From the NCBI GenBank assembly GCA_903970595.1, contig CAJCJI010000466.1, positions 1-46,495 of the forward strand: a stretch of 46,495 bases of DNA. The letters are read 5' to 3'. The stretch is from Verrucomicrobiota bacterium (lineage in GTDB: Bacteria > Pseudomonadota > Gammaproteobacteria > Nevskiales > Nevskiaceae). Made by a program: the position numbers and the translations under genes. Within the stretch, counting starts at the first letter, position 1. Each line of letters opens with the position of its first letter. Below, piece after piece: positions 37,458 through 46,246 of this stretch. Below the pieces are notes generated by a model, which was not told where the DNA came from, did no database searches, and saw only the letters and a list, made by a program, of their open reading frames with translations.

Positions 37458-38924
37458 ATGGCAGACATTAAGGTGTATTTCTCTGACTACTTTGACGTGC
37501 TCCCGAGGGCGTTGAAGGCGTACGGCGCGTTCAATGTTTCGTTAATAAATGACCTCCCGGTATTTATTGATCCCTTCCTGCTATTCAATAGCGAGAAGCC
37601 TGAGTATCAGGCCCTGCACGAAAGCATCATCAGATATTTGACTTTCTTGCGCGAAATGTCCGACGGCGACGCAATATCGCTTGGACTGCTGCGGCACTGG
37701 TTCTTATTCCCAGAGGTCAAGCAGAACTGGCTCGGCTATAGCAAGACCGGCAACAACGGATCGGGCCTGGGAAGAAAATTCGCAGAGGCATTGAACGACA
37801 GTCTTTCGACAATCTTCAAGAATTTTGGAGCGGAGCAGATCACGAAGGGCAGCCACTTGGAGAAGCTATGCCTGGTCAAAGACGGTGTTGGCAAGGACTA
37901 CATCAGCGACTTTACGACCAATTTGATCAAAGGCTTCCTGTGCGAGTACACGCAACAGTTTGCGACTACCGGACTGGACAGGCGGCGGACTAAGCTAGTG
38001 CCGGTCAATCATGCACAATTCGACTATCGGACTAGGCGCTGGATCACCAAGAGCTACACGCTGCCCTTCATAGACGGCGATTACGTCCTTCTGACTCCCA
38101 GGGACATCCTGACTAAAGATGAGGCCTGGATAAACCGGCACGACATCATCGGGGATTTTGAGGACATCATCTCTGCGATCCCCAACATTGAACTGCGTGG
38201 GCAGGTCAATGACTATTTTCTTAGGCAAATTCCGTTCAGCGCTAAGAAAAAGGATCGAAACGATGCGGCTGCTCGAACCATTCGCAAGTATCCCGAGCTA
38301 ATCGATCATTACATCCGATACAAGGAGGACACGGGCGATAAAGCCGTCGCTGTGAGCGATCAAAAGGTGGTCGAAACAGAAACCGCCTTTATCAATCATG
38401 TAAGAGAGTTGGTCGACCTCTTGGTCGAGAATGACTTCTATAGGGACCAGGGGCGAACCTTCGACGAGGCGCACCGACGTGTCATGTTCCTCAAGCAGGT
38501 CATTGAGAACAATGACGGGTACAAGTTTTTCTACGTCAAGGGCAAGCCAATCAAACGTGAGCAGGATCTGCAGTTGATATTTCGCCTCACGTGGTTTGCC
38601 TCTATAGATGACGTAAACTCCGAGGTGAACAATGGACGCGGTCCTGTAGACTACAAGATTTCCAGAGGTGCAAGCGATTCGACGCTGGTTGAATTCAAGC
38701 TCGCAACCAACTCGAAGCTGAAGCAAAATCTGGCGAATCAAGTTGGTGTCTATGAAGCTGCGAACCAAACGAACAGGTCTATCAAAGTAATCCTGTTCTT
38801 CTCGGATTCGGAGCTTGATGCAGTCTTGAGAGTGCTTAAGGCGCTGAAGTTAAAGCAGGGAAAGGAGCTTATTCTTATAGATGCGCGCCGCGGCAACAAG
38901 ACGTCAGCGTCCAAGGTCCGATGA
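37458..38924 (+). CDS. Protein with C-terminal PD-(D/E)xK-like nuclease motif
   Basis: A 488-residue protein of unknown family. The last ~130 residues show the nuclease pattern: an acidic helix (KREQDLQLIF), Asp in GPVDYKIS (D398), TLVEFKLA giving E412-F-K414, and a downstream Gln helix (NQVGVYEAANQ). The first 350 residues are unrecognised, with repeated Phe/Leu-rich segments near the start (DLPVFIDPFLLF). AGGAAGAG lies about eight bases before the ATG. Its place directly after the SIR2 gene suggests a paired effector/sensor module. No helicase or methylase is present, so it is not a standard restriction system. Confidence 0.65.
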   Translation: MADIKVYFSDYFDVLPRALKAYGAFNVSLINDLPVFIDPFLLFNSEKPEYQALHESIIRYLTFLREMSDGDAISLGLLRHWFLFPEVKQNWLGYSKTGNNGSGLGRKFAEALNDSLSTIFKNFGAEQITKGSHLEKLCLVKDGVGKDYISDFTTNLIKGFLCEYTQQFATTGLDRRRTKLVPVNHAQFDYRTRRWITKSYTLPFIDGDYVLLTPRDILTKDEAWINRHDIIGDFEDIISAIPNIELRGQVNDYFLRQIPFSAKKKDRNDAAARTIRKYPELIDHYIRYKEDTGDKAVAVSDQKVVETETAFINHVRELVDLLVENDFYRDQGRTFDEAHRRVMFLKQVIENNDGYKFFYVKGKPIKREQDLQLIFRLTWFASIDDVNSEVNNGRGPVDYKISRGASDSTLVEFKLATNSKLKQNLANQVGVYEAANQTNRSIKVILFFSDSELDAVLRVLKALKLKQGKELILIDARRGNKTSASKVR

Positions 38925-39053
38925 ATCAGCGAGAGGTGAGAGCGTGGCTCTCCAATGGGTTTACCAATGCCCACATCTACTAATAGCTAGCGTGGTAGGC
39001 CATGAGCAGTAAAATTGTCAGCCGCACCTATTACCAAGAACGGAGGGCTCAAA

Positions 39054-39176
39054 ATGAATCGATGTGATGCTTGTAACAAATTGCTCGGTCAACTGCATGG
39101 AAGCGGAAAAACAAAGTTTTTGTCTGTGAAGAGAAAATGTTCTGCACAGTTCCTACACAGACAAATATCTTCATAA
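39054..39176 (+). CDS. 40-residue CxxC peptide at the right border
   Basis: A short ATG frame with a strong GGAGGG six bases upstream encodes MNRCDACNKLLGQLHGSGKT and 20 more residues, ending QISS. The N-terminal CDAC resembles half of a zinc knuckle. The frame contains the right-end CACAG boxes and ends just inside the proposed attachment site. It could be a small excision/regulatory peptide or the fortuitous end of a cut gene. Confidence 0.4.
   Translation: MNRCDACNKLLGQLHGSGKTKFLSVKRKCSAQFLHRQISS
39141..39161 (+). repeat. Right-end phased CACAG box pair
   Basis: TCTGCACAGT (39141-39150) and CCTACACAGA (39152-39161) place CACAG starts at 39145 and 39156, the same 11-base phase as the two pairs by the integrase. 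Together they suggest that both ends of one element are bound by the same recombinase or accessory factor. Confidence 0.45.
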
Positions 39177-39214
39177 ATATTACAATGAAATCAACTTACT
39201 AGAATTGGTTCATT

Positions 39215-39229
39215 CTTTCGCGGGAATGA
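39215..39229. repeat. Candidate right attachment core
   Basis: CTTTCGCGGGAATGA matches the left stretch CTTTCGCCGGGATGA at 13 of 15 positions. Only the right half of the palindrome is retained here (the expected left arm before CTTTCGC is absent), as expected if recombination replaced that arm. From this point on the genes are housekeeping. Confidence 0.4.
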
Positions 39230-39278
39230 CGAACGTGAGAGCGCCGCGCATCAAGCAAACAGCAGGCCCCTCACCCAA

Positions 39279-39305
39279 CCCTCACCCCATCTCGTGGGGA
39301 GAGGG
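39279..39305 (-). terminator. Possible terminator hairpin after gltA
   Basis: CCCTC-A-CCCCA, loop TCTCG, TGGGG-A-GAGGG forms a strong stem with one A-A bulge, 18 bases beyond the gltA stop (minus strand). There is no T-run. The sequence also resembles a widespread proteobacterial intergenic repeat, so it may be a repeat serving as a transcript end. Confidence 0.45.
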
Positions 39306-39322
39306 AACCCGGGAAAACCCGC

Positions 39323-40618
39323 TCAGCGCGACGCCAGTCCCTTGTACTCCCGCACCGGCGAGCCCACATAAACTTGCCGCGGCCGGCCGATCTTGAGGCC
39401 GCCCGGCTCCGACACCATTTCCGACCAGTGCGCCACCCAGCCAACGGTGCGGGCGATGGCGAACATCGGCGTGAACATGTTCACCGGGATGCCCAGGGCC
39501 TTGTAGATGATGCCCGAGTAGAAATCGACGTTCGGGTAGAGCTTGCGGTCCTTGAAGTAGTCGTCGGTGAGGGCGATGCGTTCCAGCTCCAGCGCCAGCT
39601 CGAGCTGCGGATCGTTTTCCTTGCCCAGGTGCTTGAGCACCTTGTGGCACTGCTCCCGGATGATGGTGGCGCGCGGGTCGAAGTTCTTGTAGACGCGATG
39701 GCCGAAGCCCATCAGGCGCACGCCGCTGTTCTTGTCCTTGACCTTGGCCAGGAAGCCCGGCACGTTCTTGACGTTGCCGATCTCGCCCAGCATCTTCAGC
39801 ACCGCTTCGTTGGCGCCGCCATGGGCCGGGCCCCACAGCGCGGCGATGCCGCTGGCGATGGCGGCATAGGGGTTGCAGCCGGTGGAGCCGGCCAGGCGCA
39901 CGGTGGAGGTGGAGGCGTTCTGCTCATGGTCGGCGTGGAGGATGAACAGGATGTCCAGCGCCTTGGCCGCCACCGGGTCGACGTGGTAGGGCTCGGCCGG
40001 CACTGCGAACATCATGTAGAGCAGGTTGGAGCAGTAGTCCAGGTGGTTCTGCGGATACATGAAGGGCTGGCCGAAATAGCGCTTGTAGGCGGCCGCCGCG
40101 ATGGTCGGGATCTTCGCGATCATGCGGTGCGCGAAGATTTCGCGGTGCTTGGCGTCCTTGTTGTTGGTGGTGTCGTGGTAGAACGCCGACAGGGAGCCGA
40201 CGATGCCGGTGAGCATGGCCATCGGGTGCGCGTCGTAATTGAAGCCGTCGAAGAAGCGCCGCAGCGACTCGTTGATCATGGTGTGGCGCCGGATCGAGGC
40301 TTCGAAGCCGTCGAGCTGGGCCTGGTTCGGCAGTTCGCCGTTGAGCACCAGGTAGGCCACTTCGATGAAGGTGGAGCTGGCGGCAAGCTGTTCGATCGGG
40401 TAGCCGCGGTATAGCAGCACGCCCTGGTCGCCGTCGATGTAGGTGATGGCGCTCTTGGTGGAGCAGGTGGAGGTGAAGCCGGGATCGTAGGTGAACAGGT
40501 CCATCTTGTCGTAGACCTTGCCGACGTCGGCGCCCGGCGGTCCAAGCGTGCCCTGCACCAGCGGCAGCTCGACTTTTTCTCCGGTTTCGTTGTTCACCAG
40601 GCTGTAGCTGTTCGTCAT
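39323..40618 (-). CDS. gltA: Citrate synthase (type II)
   Basis: A 431-residue TCA-cycle enzyme joining acetyl-CoA and oxaloacetate. Diagnostic blocks: [47 protein letters not shown], the active-site [15 protein letters not shown] and [15 protein letters not shown], and VDFYSGI with the catalytic Asp. Length and the N-terminal beta domain match the hexameric, NADH-sensitive gammaproteobacterial type. The ATG at 40618 has GGAGAG about eight bases upstream. Host core gene, transcribed toward the element. Confidence 0.97.
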   Translation of the reverse strand: MTNSYSLVNNETGEKVELPLVQGTLGPPGADVGKVYDKMDLFTYDPGFTSTCSTKSAITYIDGDQGVLLYRGYPIEQLAASSTFIEVAYLVLNGELPNQAQLDGFEASIRRHTMINESLRRFFDGFNYDAHPMAMLTGIVGSLSAFYHDTTNNKDAKHREIFAHRMIAKIPTIAAAAYKRYFGQPFMYPQNHLDYCSNLLYMMFAVPAEPYHVDPVAAKALDILFILHADHEQNASTSTVRLAGSTGCNPYAAIASGIAALWGPAHGGANEAVLKMLGEIGNVKNVPGFLAKVKDKNSGVRLMGFGHRVYKNFDPRATIIREQCHKVLKHLGKENDPQLELALELERIALTDDYFKDRKLYPNVDFYSGIIYKALGIPVNMFTPMFAIARTVGWVAHWSEMVSEPGGLKIGRPRQVYVGSPVREYKGLASR

Positions 40619-40770
40619 GACCGCACTCTCCGTCTGGGCTGCTGGATTCGGGTTGCCGCAGTGCCGCAAACGCCGTCCGCGGCAAAACTTCGGAATCGAT
40701 GGCAATGGGCGCCTAAGCCCAGCAAGCATAACGAGTTTTGCCCACGCGCCGCCAGATGGGGAAAGCACGG

Positions 40771-40828
40771 TGGACATCCTGTCCAAGAACCGGTCAGCAG
40801 CATGGACGTCCTGTCCAAGAACCGGTCA
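40771..40828. repeat. Two direct repeats with 32-base period upstream of gltA
   Basis: A 26-base unit (TGGACATCCTGTCCAAGAAC then CGGTCA) at 40771-40796 recurs at 40803-40828 with a single mismatch (ATCC to GTCC). The second copy continues into CCGGTCA-TCCC-TGACCGG, a perfect 7-bp inverted repeat. It could be a dispersed intergenic repeat or an operator array for gltA. Confidence 0.55.
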
Positions 40829-40865
40829 TCCCTGACCGGACAGTTAAAAAAGCTGTTGCTGAAAT

Positions 40866-40892
40866 AAAAAGGCCGCCAGAAGGCGGCCTTTT
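40866..40892 (-). terminator. Rho-independent terminator after rpmE
   Basis: On the minus strand the stem AAGGCCGCC / GGCGGCCTT with loop TTCT is followed by a T-run. It lies 19 bases beyond the rpmE stop. A-tract and T-tract on both sides may make it bidirectional. Confidence 0.85.
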
Positions 40893-40911
40893 AAGCGCGG
40901 ATAAGCGACGA

Positions 40912-41130
40912 TCACGCAGCTTTGGCGTCACCTTTGGTGTAGCGCTTCTTGAACTTGTCGACACGGCCGCCGGTTTCCATCACCTTCTGCTTGCCGGTGT
41001 AGAAGGGGTGGCACTTGGAGCAGACTTCGATCTGCAGGTCGTGGCCCACGGTGGAGCGGGTCTTGAATTTGTTTCCGCAGCTGCAGGAAACGTTGATTTC
41101 CACGTAATTCGGATGGGCGTCTGCTTTCAT
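40912..41130 (-). CDS. rpmE: 50S ribosomal protein L31 (zinc-binding form)
   Basis: A 72-residue L31 starting [19 protein letters not shown]. The zinc ligands are present (CSCG and [15 protein letters not shown]), so it is the Cys-containing, zinc-bound paralogue. The longer frame to 41145 begins at a TTG and is not used. Followed by a clear terminator. Confidence 0.95.
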   Translation of the reverse strand: MKADAHPNYVEINVSCSCGNKFKTRSTVGHDLQIEVCSKCHPFYTGKQKVMETGGRVDKFKKRYTKGDAKAA

Positions 41131-41250
41131 GTCATTTCTCGTCAAGTCTGCGCCCCGGAATCCAAGGGCGGAAGCCGATAGGCGCAGAAGAAGGGGCGCG
41201 AAGTCTAGCGGAGTGGGGGGTTTGGGGCAAGGGCCAGGCTGTGAGGCTTC

Positions 41251-41439
41251 TCAATCGCTCTCCGGCTCGACCTCGACCGTGTATTCCCGGCCCTCGTCGG
41301 ATACCCACAGGCGGACGGTCATCGGCCGGCAGCACACCGAGCAGTCTTCGGTATAGGTCTGCGAGCCGGCGCTGAGGTCCACGGTCAGTTCGATGGTTTC
41401 CCAGCAGGCGGGGCAGGTGACGGTGGTTTCCTCGATCAT
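41251..41439 (-). CDS. CPXCG-motif cysteine-rich zinc protein
   Basis: A 62-residue protein starting MIEETTVTCPACWETIEL, with a second Cys cluster EDCSVCCRPM. The spacing fits a small zinc-ribbon (CPXCG family), common in Xanthomonadales-like genomes. GGAAGG lies about five bases upstream. It begins 13 bases after the hemW stop and is likely cotranscribed with hemW-rdgB. Function unknown; the acidic C-terminus (VEVEPESD) is typical. Confidence 0.8.
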   Translation of the reverse strand: MIEETTVTCPACWETIELTVDLSAGSQTYTEDCSVCCRPMTVRLWVSDEGREYTVEVEPESD

Positions 41440-41452
41440 GGGGCCTTCCGGG

Positions 41453-42697
41453 TCAGAGGAATTCGCGCAGCAGGGCATTGAGGTGGGCGCGGCCGAAGGC
41501 GCTGGCGCGGATCTGGTGGCGGTCTTCCTCGATTAGACCCTTTTGCCGGGCTTGGTTCAGCGCGGTGTCGAGCGCGGCGATGGGCAGGCCGGTGCGGTGC
41601 TCGAACAGGTCCCTGGAAAAGCCTTGGTTCAGGCGCAGTGCGTTCATGGCGAACTCGAACGGCAGCTCCGCCGCCGCCACCGCTTTTTCCTCTTGCACCG
41701 CGGCGGCGCCGCCAGCGGCCTCCAGGTAGCTGCGCGGATGCTTGTGCCGGGCGCGGCGGACGATGCCGCCGGGACTGCTGTATTTGCCGTGCGCACCTGC
41801 GCCAACCCCCAGATAGTCGCCGAATTCCCAGTAGTTGCGGTTATGCCGGCACTGGCGGCCCGTCTGCGCATAGGCGGAAACCTCGTACTGCGCGTAGCCC
41901 TGGGCGGCCAGCAGGTCCTGCCCGGCCAGCTGCATGGTCCAGGCGGTCTCGTCGTCCGGCAGCGGCGGCGGGTGTGCGGCGAACTCGGTATTCGGCTCCA
42001 GCGTCAGCTGGTAGTAGGACAGGTGCTCCGGCGCCAGCGCGCAGGCCGCGCGCAAGTCGGCCAGGGCTTGCGCCGGGGTCTGCTGCGGCAGGGCGTACAT
42101 CAGGTCCAGGTTGATGTTGTCGAAGCCGGCGGCGCGCGCCGTGCGGTAGGCGGCCAGCGCCTCGTCGCGGCCGTGGATGCGGCCCAGCCGCTTGAGCTGG
42201 GCGTCCTCCAGGCTTTGCACTCCGATCGACAGCCGGTTCACGCCGGCGGCGCGGTACTCGCTGAAATTGCCCGCGTCGGCGGTGCCGGGATTGGCTTCCA
42301 GGGTGATCTCGATGTCCGGCGCGAAGGCCAGGCGCGCCGCCACGGCCTCCAGCAGGCGGCCGACGGCGCGGCCGGAAAACAGGCTGGGGGTGCCGCCGCC
42401 GGCGAAGATGCTGGCTAGGGGAGGTGGGAGGCTTCGCCCGGGGGGCGAGAGGCGGGAGGCGAGAGGCGCTAAAGACAGCTCGTAGTCGAGATCGCGGATC
42501 AGCGCGTCGATGTAGCGGTCTTCTTCGATGTCGCCGCGCGCCGCGTGCGAATTGAAGTCGCAATAGGGACATTTACGCACGCACCACGGGAAATGGATGT
42601 AGAGCGAGAGCGGGATGCCCTCAAGCGGCGCAAGCGCTTTTCTCCGCCTCTCGCCTCCCGCCTCCCGCCTCCCGGCGGCTTCAAGCCGCAGCGTCAT
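41453..42697 (-). CDS. hemW: Radical SAM heme chaperone HemW
   Basis: A 414-residue radical-SAM protein of the HemN/HemW group. The 4Fe-4S motif is PWCVRKCPYCDFNSH (CX3CX2C). GGGTPSLFSG, EANPGTADAGNF, and RLSIGVQSLEDAQLKRLGR follow, with the HemN_C domain at the end. It is about 35 residues longer than typical because of two repeat-derived segments: near the start (AGRREAGGERRRKA) and between the cluster and GGGTPS (LASRLSPPGRSLPPP). No other start codon lies between the 5' repeat and the radical-SAM motif, so the repeat must be translated. It overlaps the rdgB stop by 17 bases. Confidence 0.9.
   Translation of the reverse strand: MTLRLEAAGRREAGGERRRKALAPLEGIPLSLYIHFPWCVRKCPYCDFNSHAARGDIEEDRYIDALIRDLDYELSLAPLASRLSPPGRSLPPPLASIFAGGGTPSLFSGRAVGRLLEAVAARLAFAPDIEITLEANPGTADAGNFSEYRAAGVNRLSIGVQSLEDAQLKRLGRIHGRDEALAAYRTARAAGFDNINLDLMYALPQQTPAQALADLRAACALAPEHLSYYQLTLEPNTEFAAHPPPLPDDETAWTMQLAGQDLLAAQGYAQYEVSAYAQTGRQCRHNRNYWEFGDYLGVGAGAHGKYSSPGGIVRRARHKHPRSYLEAAGGAAAVQEEKAVAAAELPFEFAMNALRLNQGFSRDLFEHRTGLPIAALDTALNQARQKGLIEEDRHQIRASAFGRAHLNALLREFL
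42445..42668. repeat. 23-bp inverted repeat pair inside hemW
   Basis: The 23 bases at 42445-42467 (core GCGAGAGGCGGGAGGCGAGA) are the reverse complement of 42646-42668 with one mismatch. Both copies lie in hemW coding sequence about 180 bases apart, and their GGGAGGCG units look like a dispersed GC-rich repeat that has been tolerated in frame. The first encodes an internal loop, the second the start of the protein. Confidence 0.6.
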
Positions 42698-43283
42698 GAA
42701 TCATCGAATACAGCACCCGCGCCGCCTTGCCGCGATGGCTGACCCGGTTCTTCAGTTCGGCGTCCAGTTCGGCGGCGCTGCGCTTCAGGTCCGGCACGAA
42801 AAACAGGGGGTCGTAGCCGAAGCCGTTGGTGCCGCGCGGGTTGTTGAGGATGGTGCCGCGCCAGCTGCCCTGGGCGATCAGGGGCGTGGCGTCGTCGGCG
42901 TGGCGCAGGTAGACCATCAGGCAGACGAAGCGCGCGCCGCGCTGCTCCTCGGCGACGTTCTTGAGCGCTGCCAGCAGCTTCTGGTTGTTGTCAGAATCAC
43001 TGGCGGCTTCGCCGGCATAACGCGCCGAACGCACGCCGGGCGCGCCTTCCAGCGCCGCCACTTCCAGGCCGGAATCGTCGGCGATGGCGGGCAGGCCGGA
43101 GATCAGGGTGGCGTGGCGCGCCTTGAGCAGGGCGTTCTCGACAAAGCTCGGCGCGGTTTCCTCGGCCGCGTCGTCGCTGAACTCGGCGATGGAGCGCAGC
43201 TTCCAGCGCAGCGGCGCGAACAGCGCCTGCATCTCCGCCAGCTTGTCGTCGTTGCGGCTGGCGAGCACCACTTCGGTGGCCAT
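42681..43283 (-). CDS. rdgB: dITP/XTP pyrophosphatase
   Basis: A 200-residue Ham1/RdgB house-cleaning enzyme removing dITP and XTP from the nucleotide pool. Conserved blocks: VVLASRNDDKLAEMQALF, SFVENALLKARHA, ADDSGLEVAAL, GVRSARYAG, and NGFGYDPLFF. Length is standard. It sits between rph and hemW, a common gammaproteobacterial order. Confidence 0.95.
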   Translation of the reverse strand: MATEVVLASRNDDKLAEMQALFAPLRWKLRSIAEFSDDAAEETAPSFVENALLKARHATLISGLPAIADDSGLEVAALEGAPGVRSARYAGEAASDSDNNQKLLAALKNVAEEQRGARFVCLMVYLRHADDATPLIAQGSWRGTILNNPRGTNGFGYDPLFFVPDLKRSAAELDAELKNRVSHRGKAARVLYSMIHDAAA

Positions 43284-43292
43284 GACTGCAAC

Positions 43293-44021
43293 CTAGCCCT
43301 GGACGCCCAGCGCCTGGTTCTGCGCCTTGGCCAGGTCGGCGATGCCGCGGCCGGCCAGGTTGAGCATGGCGTCCAGCTCCTCGCGCCGGAACGCATGGCC
43401 CTCGGCGGTGCCCTGCACTTCGACGAACTGGCCGGCGCCGTTCATCACCACGTTCATGTCGGTCTCGCAGTCGGAATCTTCCAGATAGTCCAGGTCCAGC
43501 ACCGGCTCGCCGCGGTAGATGCCCACCGACACCGCGGCCACCTGCCCATGCAGCGGATTGGTCTTGATCTGGCCGCGCTTGCGCATCGCGCCGATTGCCT
43601 CCACCAGGGCGACGTAGCCGCCGGTGATGCTGGCGGTGCGGGTGCCGCCGTCGGCCTGCAGCACGTCGCAATCGATGGTGATGGTGAAGTTGCCCAGGGC
43701 GCTCAGATCCAGCACCGAGCGCAGGGAACGGCCGATCAGGCGCTGGATTTCCTGGCTGCGGCCGTTCTGCTTGCCCTGCGCCGCCTCGCGCTTGCTGCGC
43801 GAGTGCGTGGCGCGCGGCAGCATGCCGTATTCCGCGGTCAGCCAGCCGCCGCCCTGCTCCTTGCGCCAGGCCGGCGCGCGCTCCTCCACGCTGGCGGTGC
43901 ACAGCACCCGCGTGTCGCCGAAGCTGACCAGCACCGATCCCTCGGCATGCTTGGTGAACTGCCGCTGGATGGAGATGGGACGAAGCTGATCGGCCTTGCG
44001 GCCGGAGGGGCGGGTGGACAT
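43293..44021 (-). CDS. rph: Ribonuclease PH
   Basis: A 242-residue phosphorolytic 3'-5' exoribonuclease trimming tRNA ends. It has [20 protein letters not shown] at the start, [12 protein letters not shown], the active-site [22 protein letters not shown], and [22 protein letters not shown]. The ATG at 44021 is favoured by the conserved N-terminus; a longer frame to 44060 is not used. Ends ten bases before rdgB. Confidence 0.96.
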   Translation of the reverse strand: MSTRPSGRKADQLRPISIQRQFTKHAEGSVLVSFGDTRVLCTASVEERAPAWRKEQGGGWLTAEYGMLPRATHSRSKREAAQGKQNGRSQEIQRLIGRSLRSVLDLSALGNFTITIDCDVLQADGGTRTASITGGYVALVEAIGAMRKRGQIKTNPLHGQVAAVSVGIYRGEPVLDLDYLEDSDCETDMNVVMNGAGQFVEVQGTAEGHAFRREELDAMLNLAGRGIADLAKAQNQALGVQG

Positions 44022-44117
44022 GGGGAAAGATCGGGTCTGTTGTACGCGGCACCGCGACAAGCCGGCCAGACCATGCTGGTAAGCCCTGCCGCATCCGTGC
44101 GCGCCGCGTCCTGAAAC

Positions 44118-44734
44118 TCAGGTGGTGGTCTGAGCCCCTAGTATACCCCTGGCCCAGCGGCGCCATGGCAGGCGCCATCCGAGCAGCACCAGCAGCACCC
44201 CCAGATAAATCATCGGCTCGGTTTCGTCCTTCTTCACCAGCCAGATGAAATGGCCGCAAGCCAGCAGGGCGGCCGGGTAGATCAGGCGGTGCAGGCTTTT
44301 CCAGCGGCGCTTGAGCCGGCGCTGCCAGCCGTCGGTGGACGTCAGCGCCAGCGGCAGCAGCAGCAGCCAGCAGGAAAAGCCCAGGGTGATGTAAGTGCGC
44401 TTGACCAGGTCCTCGCCCAGCTTGGGCAGGGACAACTCCAGGTCGAACACCAGGTACATCGCGAAGTGCACGCACATGTAAACGCATGCGAATAGGCCCA
44501 GGGTGCGGCGCAATTGGATGGGTTCCGGGCGGCCGGTAAGTTGGCGCAGCGGCGTCATCGCCAGGGTCGCGAGCAGTATCCGCAGGGCGGTGCTGCCGCT
44601 GCCGTGCTCCAGGGTCTCCACCGGATTGGCGCCCAGGTGGCCGCTGTAGGTCCGCCAGGCGAGCGCCGCCGCCGGATACAGGCACAGCGCCCAGGCGGCG
44701 AGCTTGAGCCACAACGTGAACCGGATGGGGCGCA

Positions 44735-44735
<1 letters not shown>
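44118..44735 (-). CDS. msrQ: Heme-binding membrane subunit MsrQ
   Basis: A 205-residue, six-span membrane flavocytochrome that passes quinone electrons to periplasmic MsrP. The spans and heme-ligand His residues are visible in CVYMCVHFAMYLVFDLELS and LHRLIYPAALLACGHFIWL. Its start shares the TGATG junction with the msrP stop (translational coupling). The longer frame to 45350 is msrP sequence in another frame. Confidence 0.93.
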
Positions 44736-45709
<974 letters not shown>

Positions 45710-45784
45710 TTCCACACCATACCCCAGCGGTTCGCGGATAACATAGGCCGGGTACGCTTGAACACAAACTACGGACGCAAGGAC

Positions 45785-46246
45785 ATGCAGCTGGCGGAAT
45801 TGGCCGACACTTTCGAGATGCTGGGCGAGTGGGAAGAGCGCTACCGCTATCTCATCGAACTCGGCCGCAAGCTGCCGCCGCTGCCTGCGGCCGAACACAA
45901 CGAGGCCAACCAGGTGCGCGGCTGCATGAGCCAGGTGTGGCTCAGCGCGCGCAGCGAACCCGGTCCGCCGCTGACCCTGCATTTCGAGGGCGACTCGGAC
46001 GCGCACATCGTCAAGGGCCTGATTGCGGTGCTGCTGATGCTCTGCTCCGGCCGCACCCCGCGCGAAATCCTCGACACCGACATCGGCGGCGCGTTCGCCA
46101 GGCTGGGCCTGGACAGCCACCTGAGCATGAACCGCCGCAACGGCTTTTATGCCATGGTGGAACGCATCAAGAACATGGCGGCGCAGGCAGTCGGCGAGAC
46201 CTCCCCGAACATGGAGAAGGTCGATGACCGCCAGCAGCCGGCTTGA
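45785..46246 (+). CDS. SufE-family sulfur acceptor
   Basis: A 153-residue SufE/CsdE-like protein that accepts persulfide sulfur from a cysteine desulfurase. Visible features are [20 protein letters not shown], the reactive Cys in [12 protein letters not shown], and [18 protein letters not shown]. The ribosome-binding site before the ATG is tight; a TTG start at 45758 would extend it by nine residues. Divergent from msrP (75-base spacer) and overlaps the next gene. Confidence 0.88.
   Translation: MQLAELADTFEMLGEWEERYRYLIELGRKLPPLPAAEHNEANQVRGCMSQVWLSARSEPGPPLTLHFEGDSDAHIVKGLIAVLLMLCSGRTPREILDTDIGGAFARLGLDSHLSMNRRNGFYAMVERIKNMAAQAVGETSPNMEKVDDRQQPA

Noticed and set aside
39374-40414. 346-codon plus-strand frame over gltA
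   Set aside because: Antisense to citrate synthase; typical Val/Gly/His shadow.
42615-44114. 499-codon plus-strand frame over rdgB and rph
   Set aside because: Antisense to two well-supported genes; no start signal.
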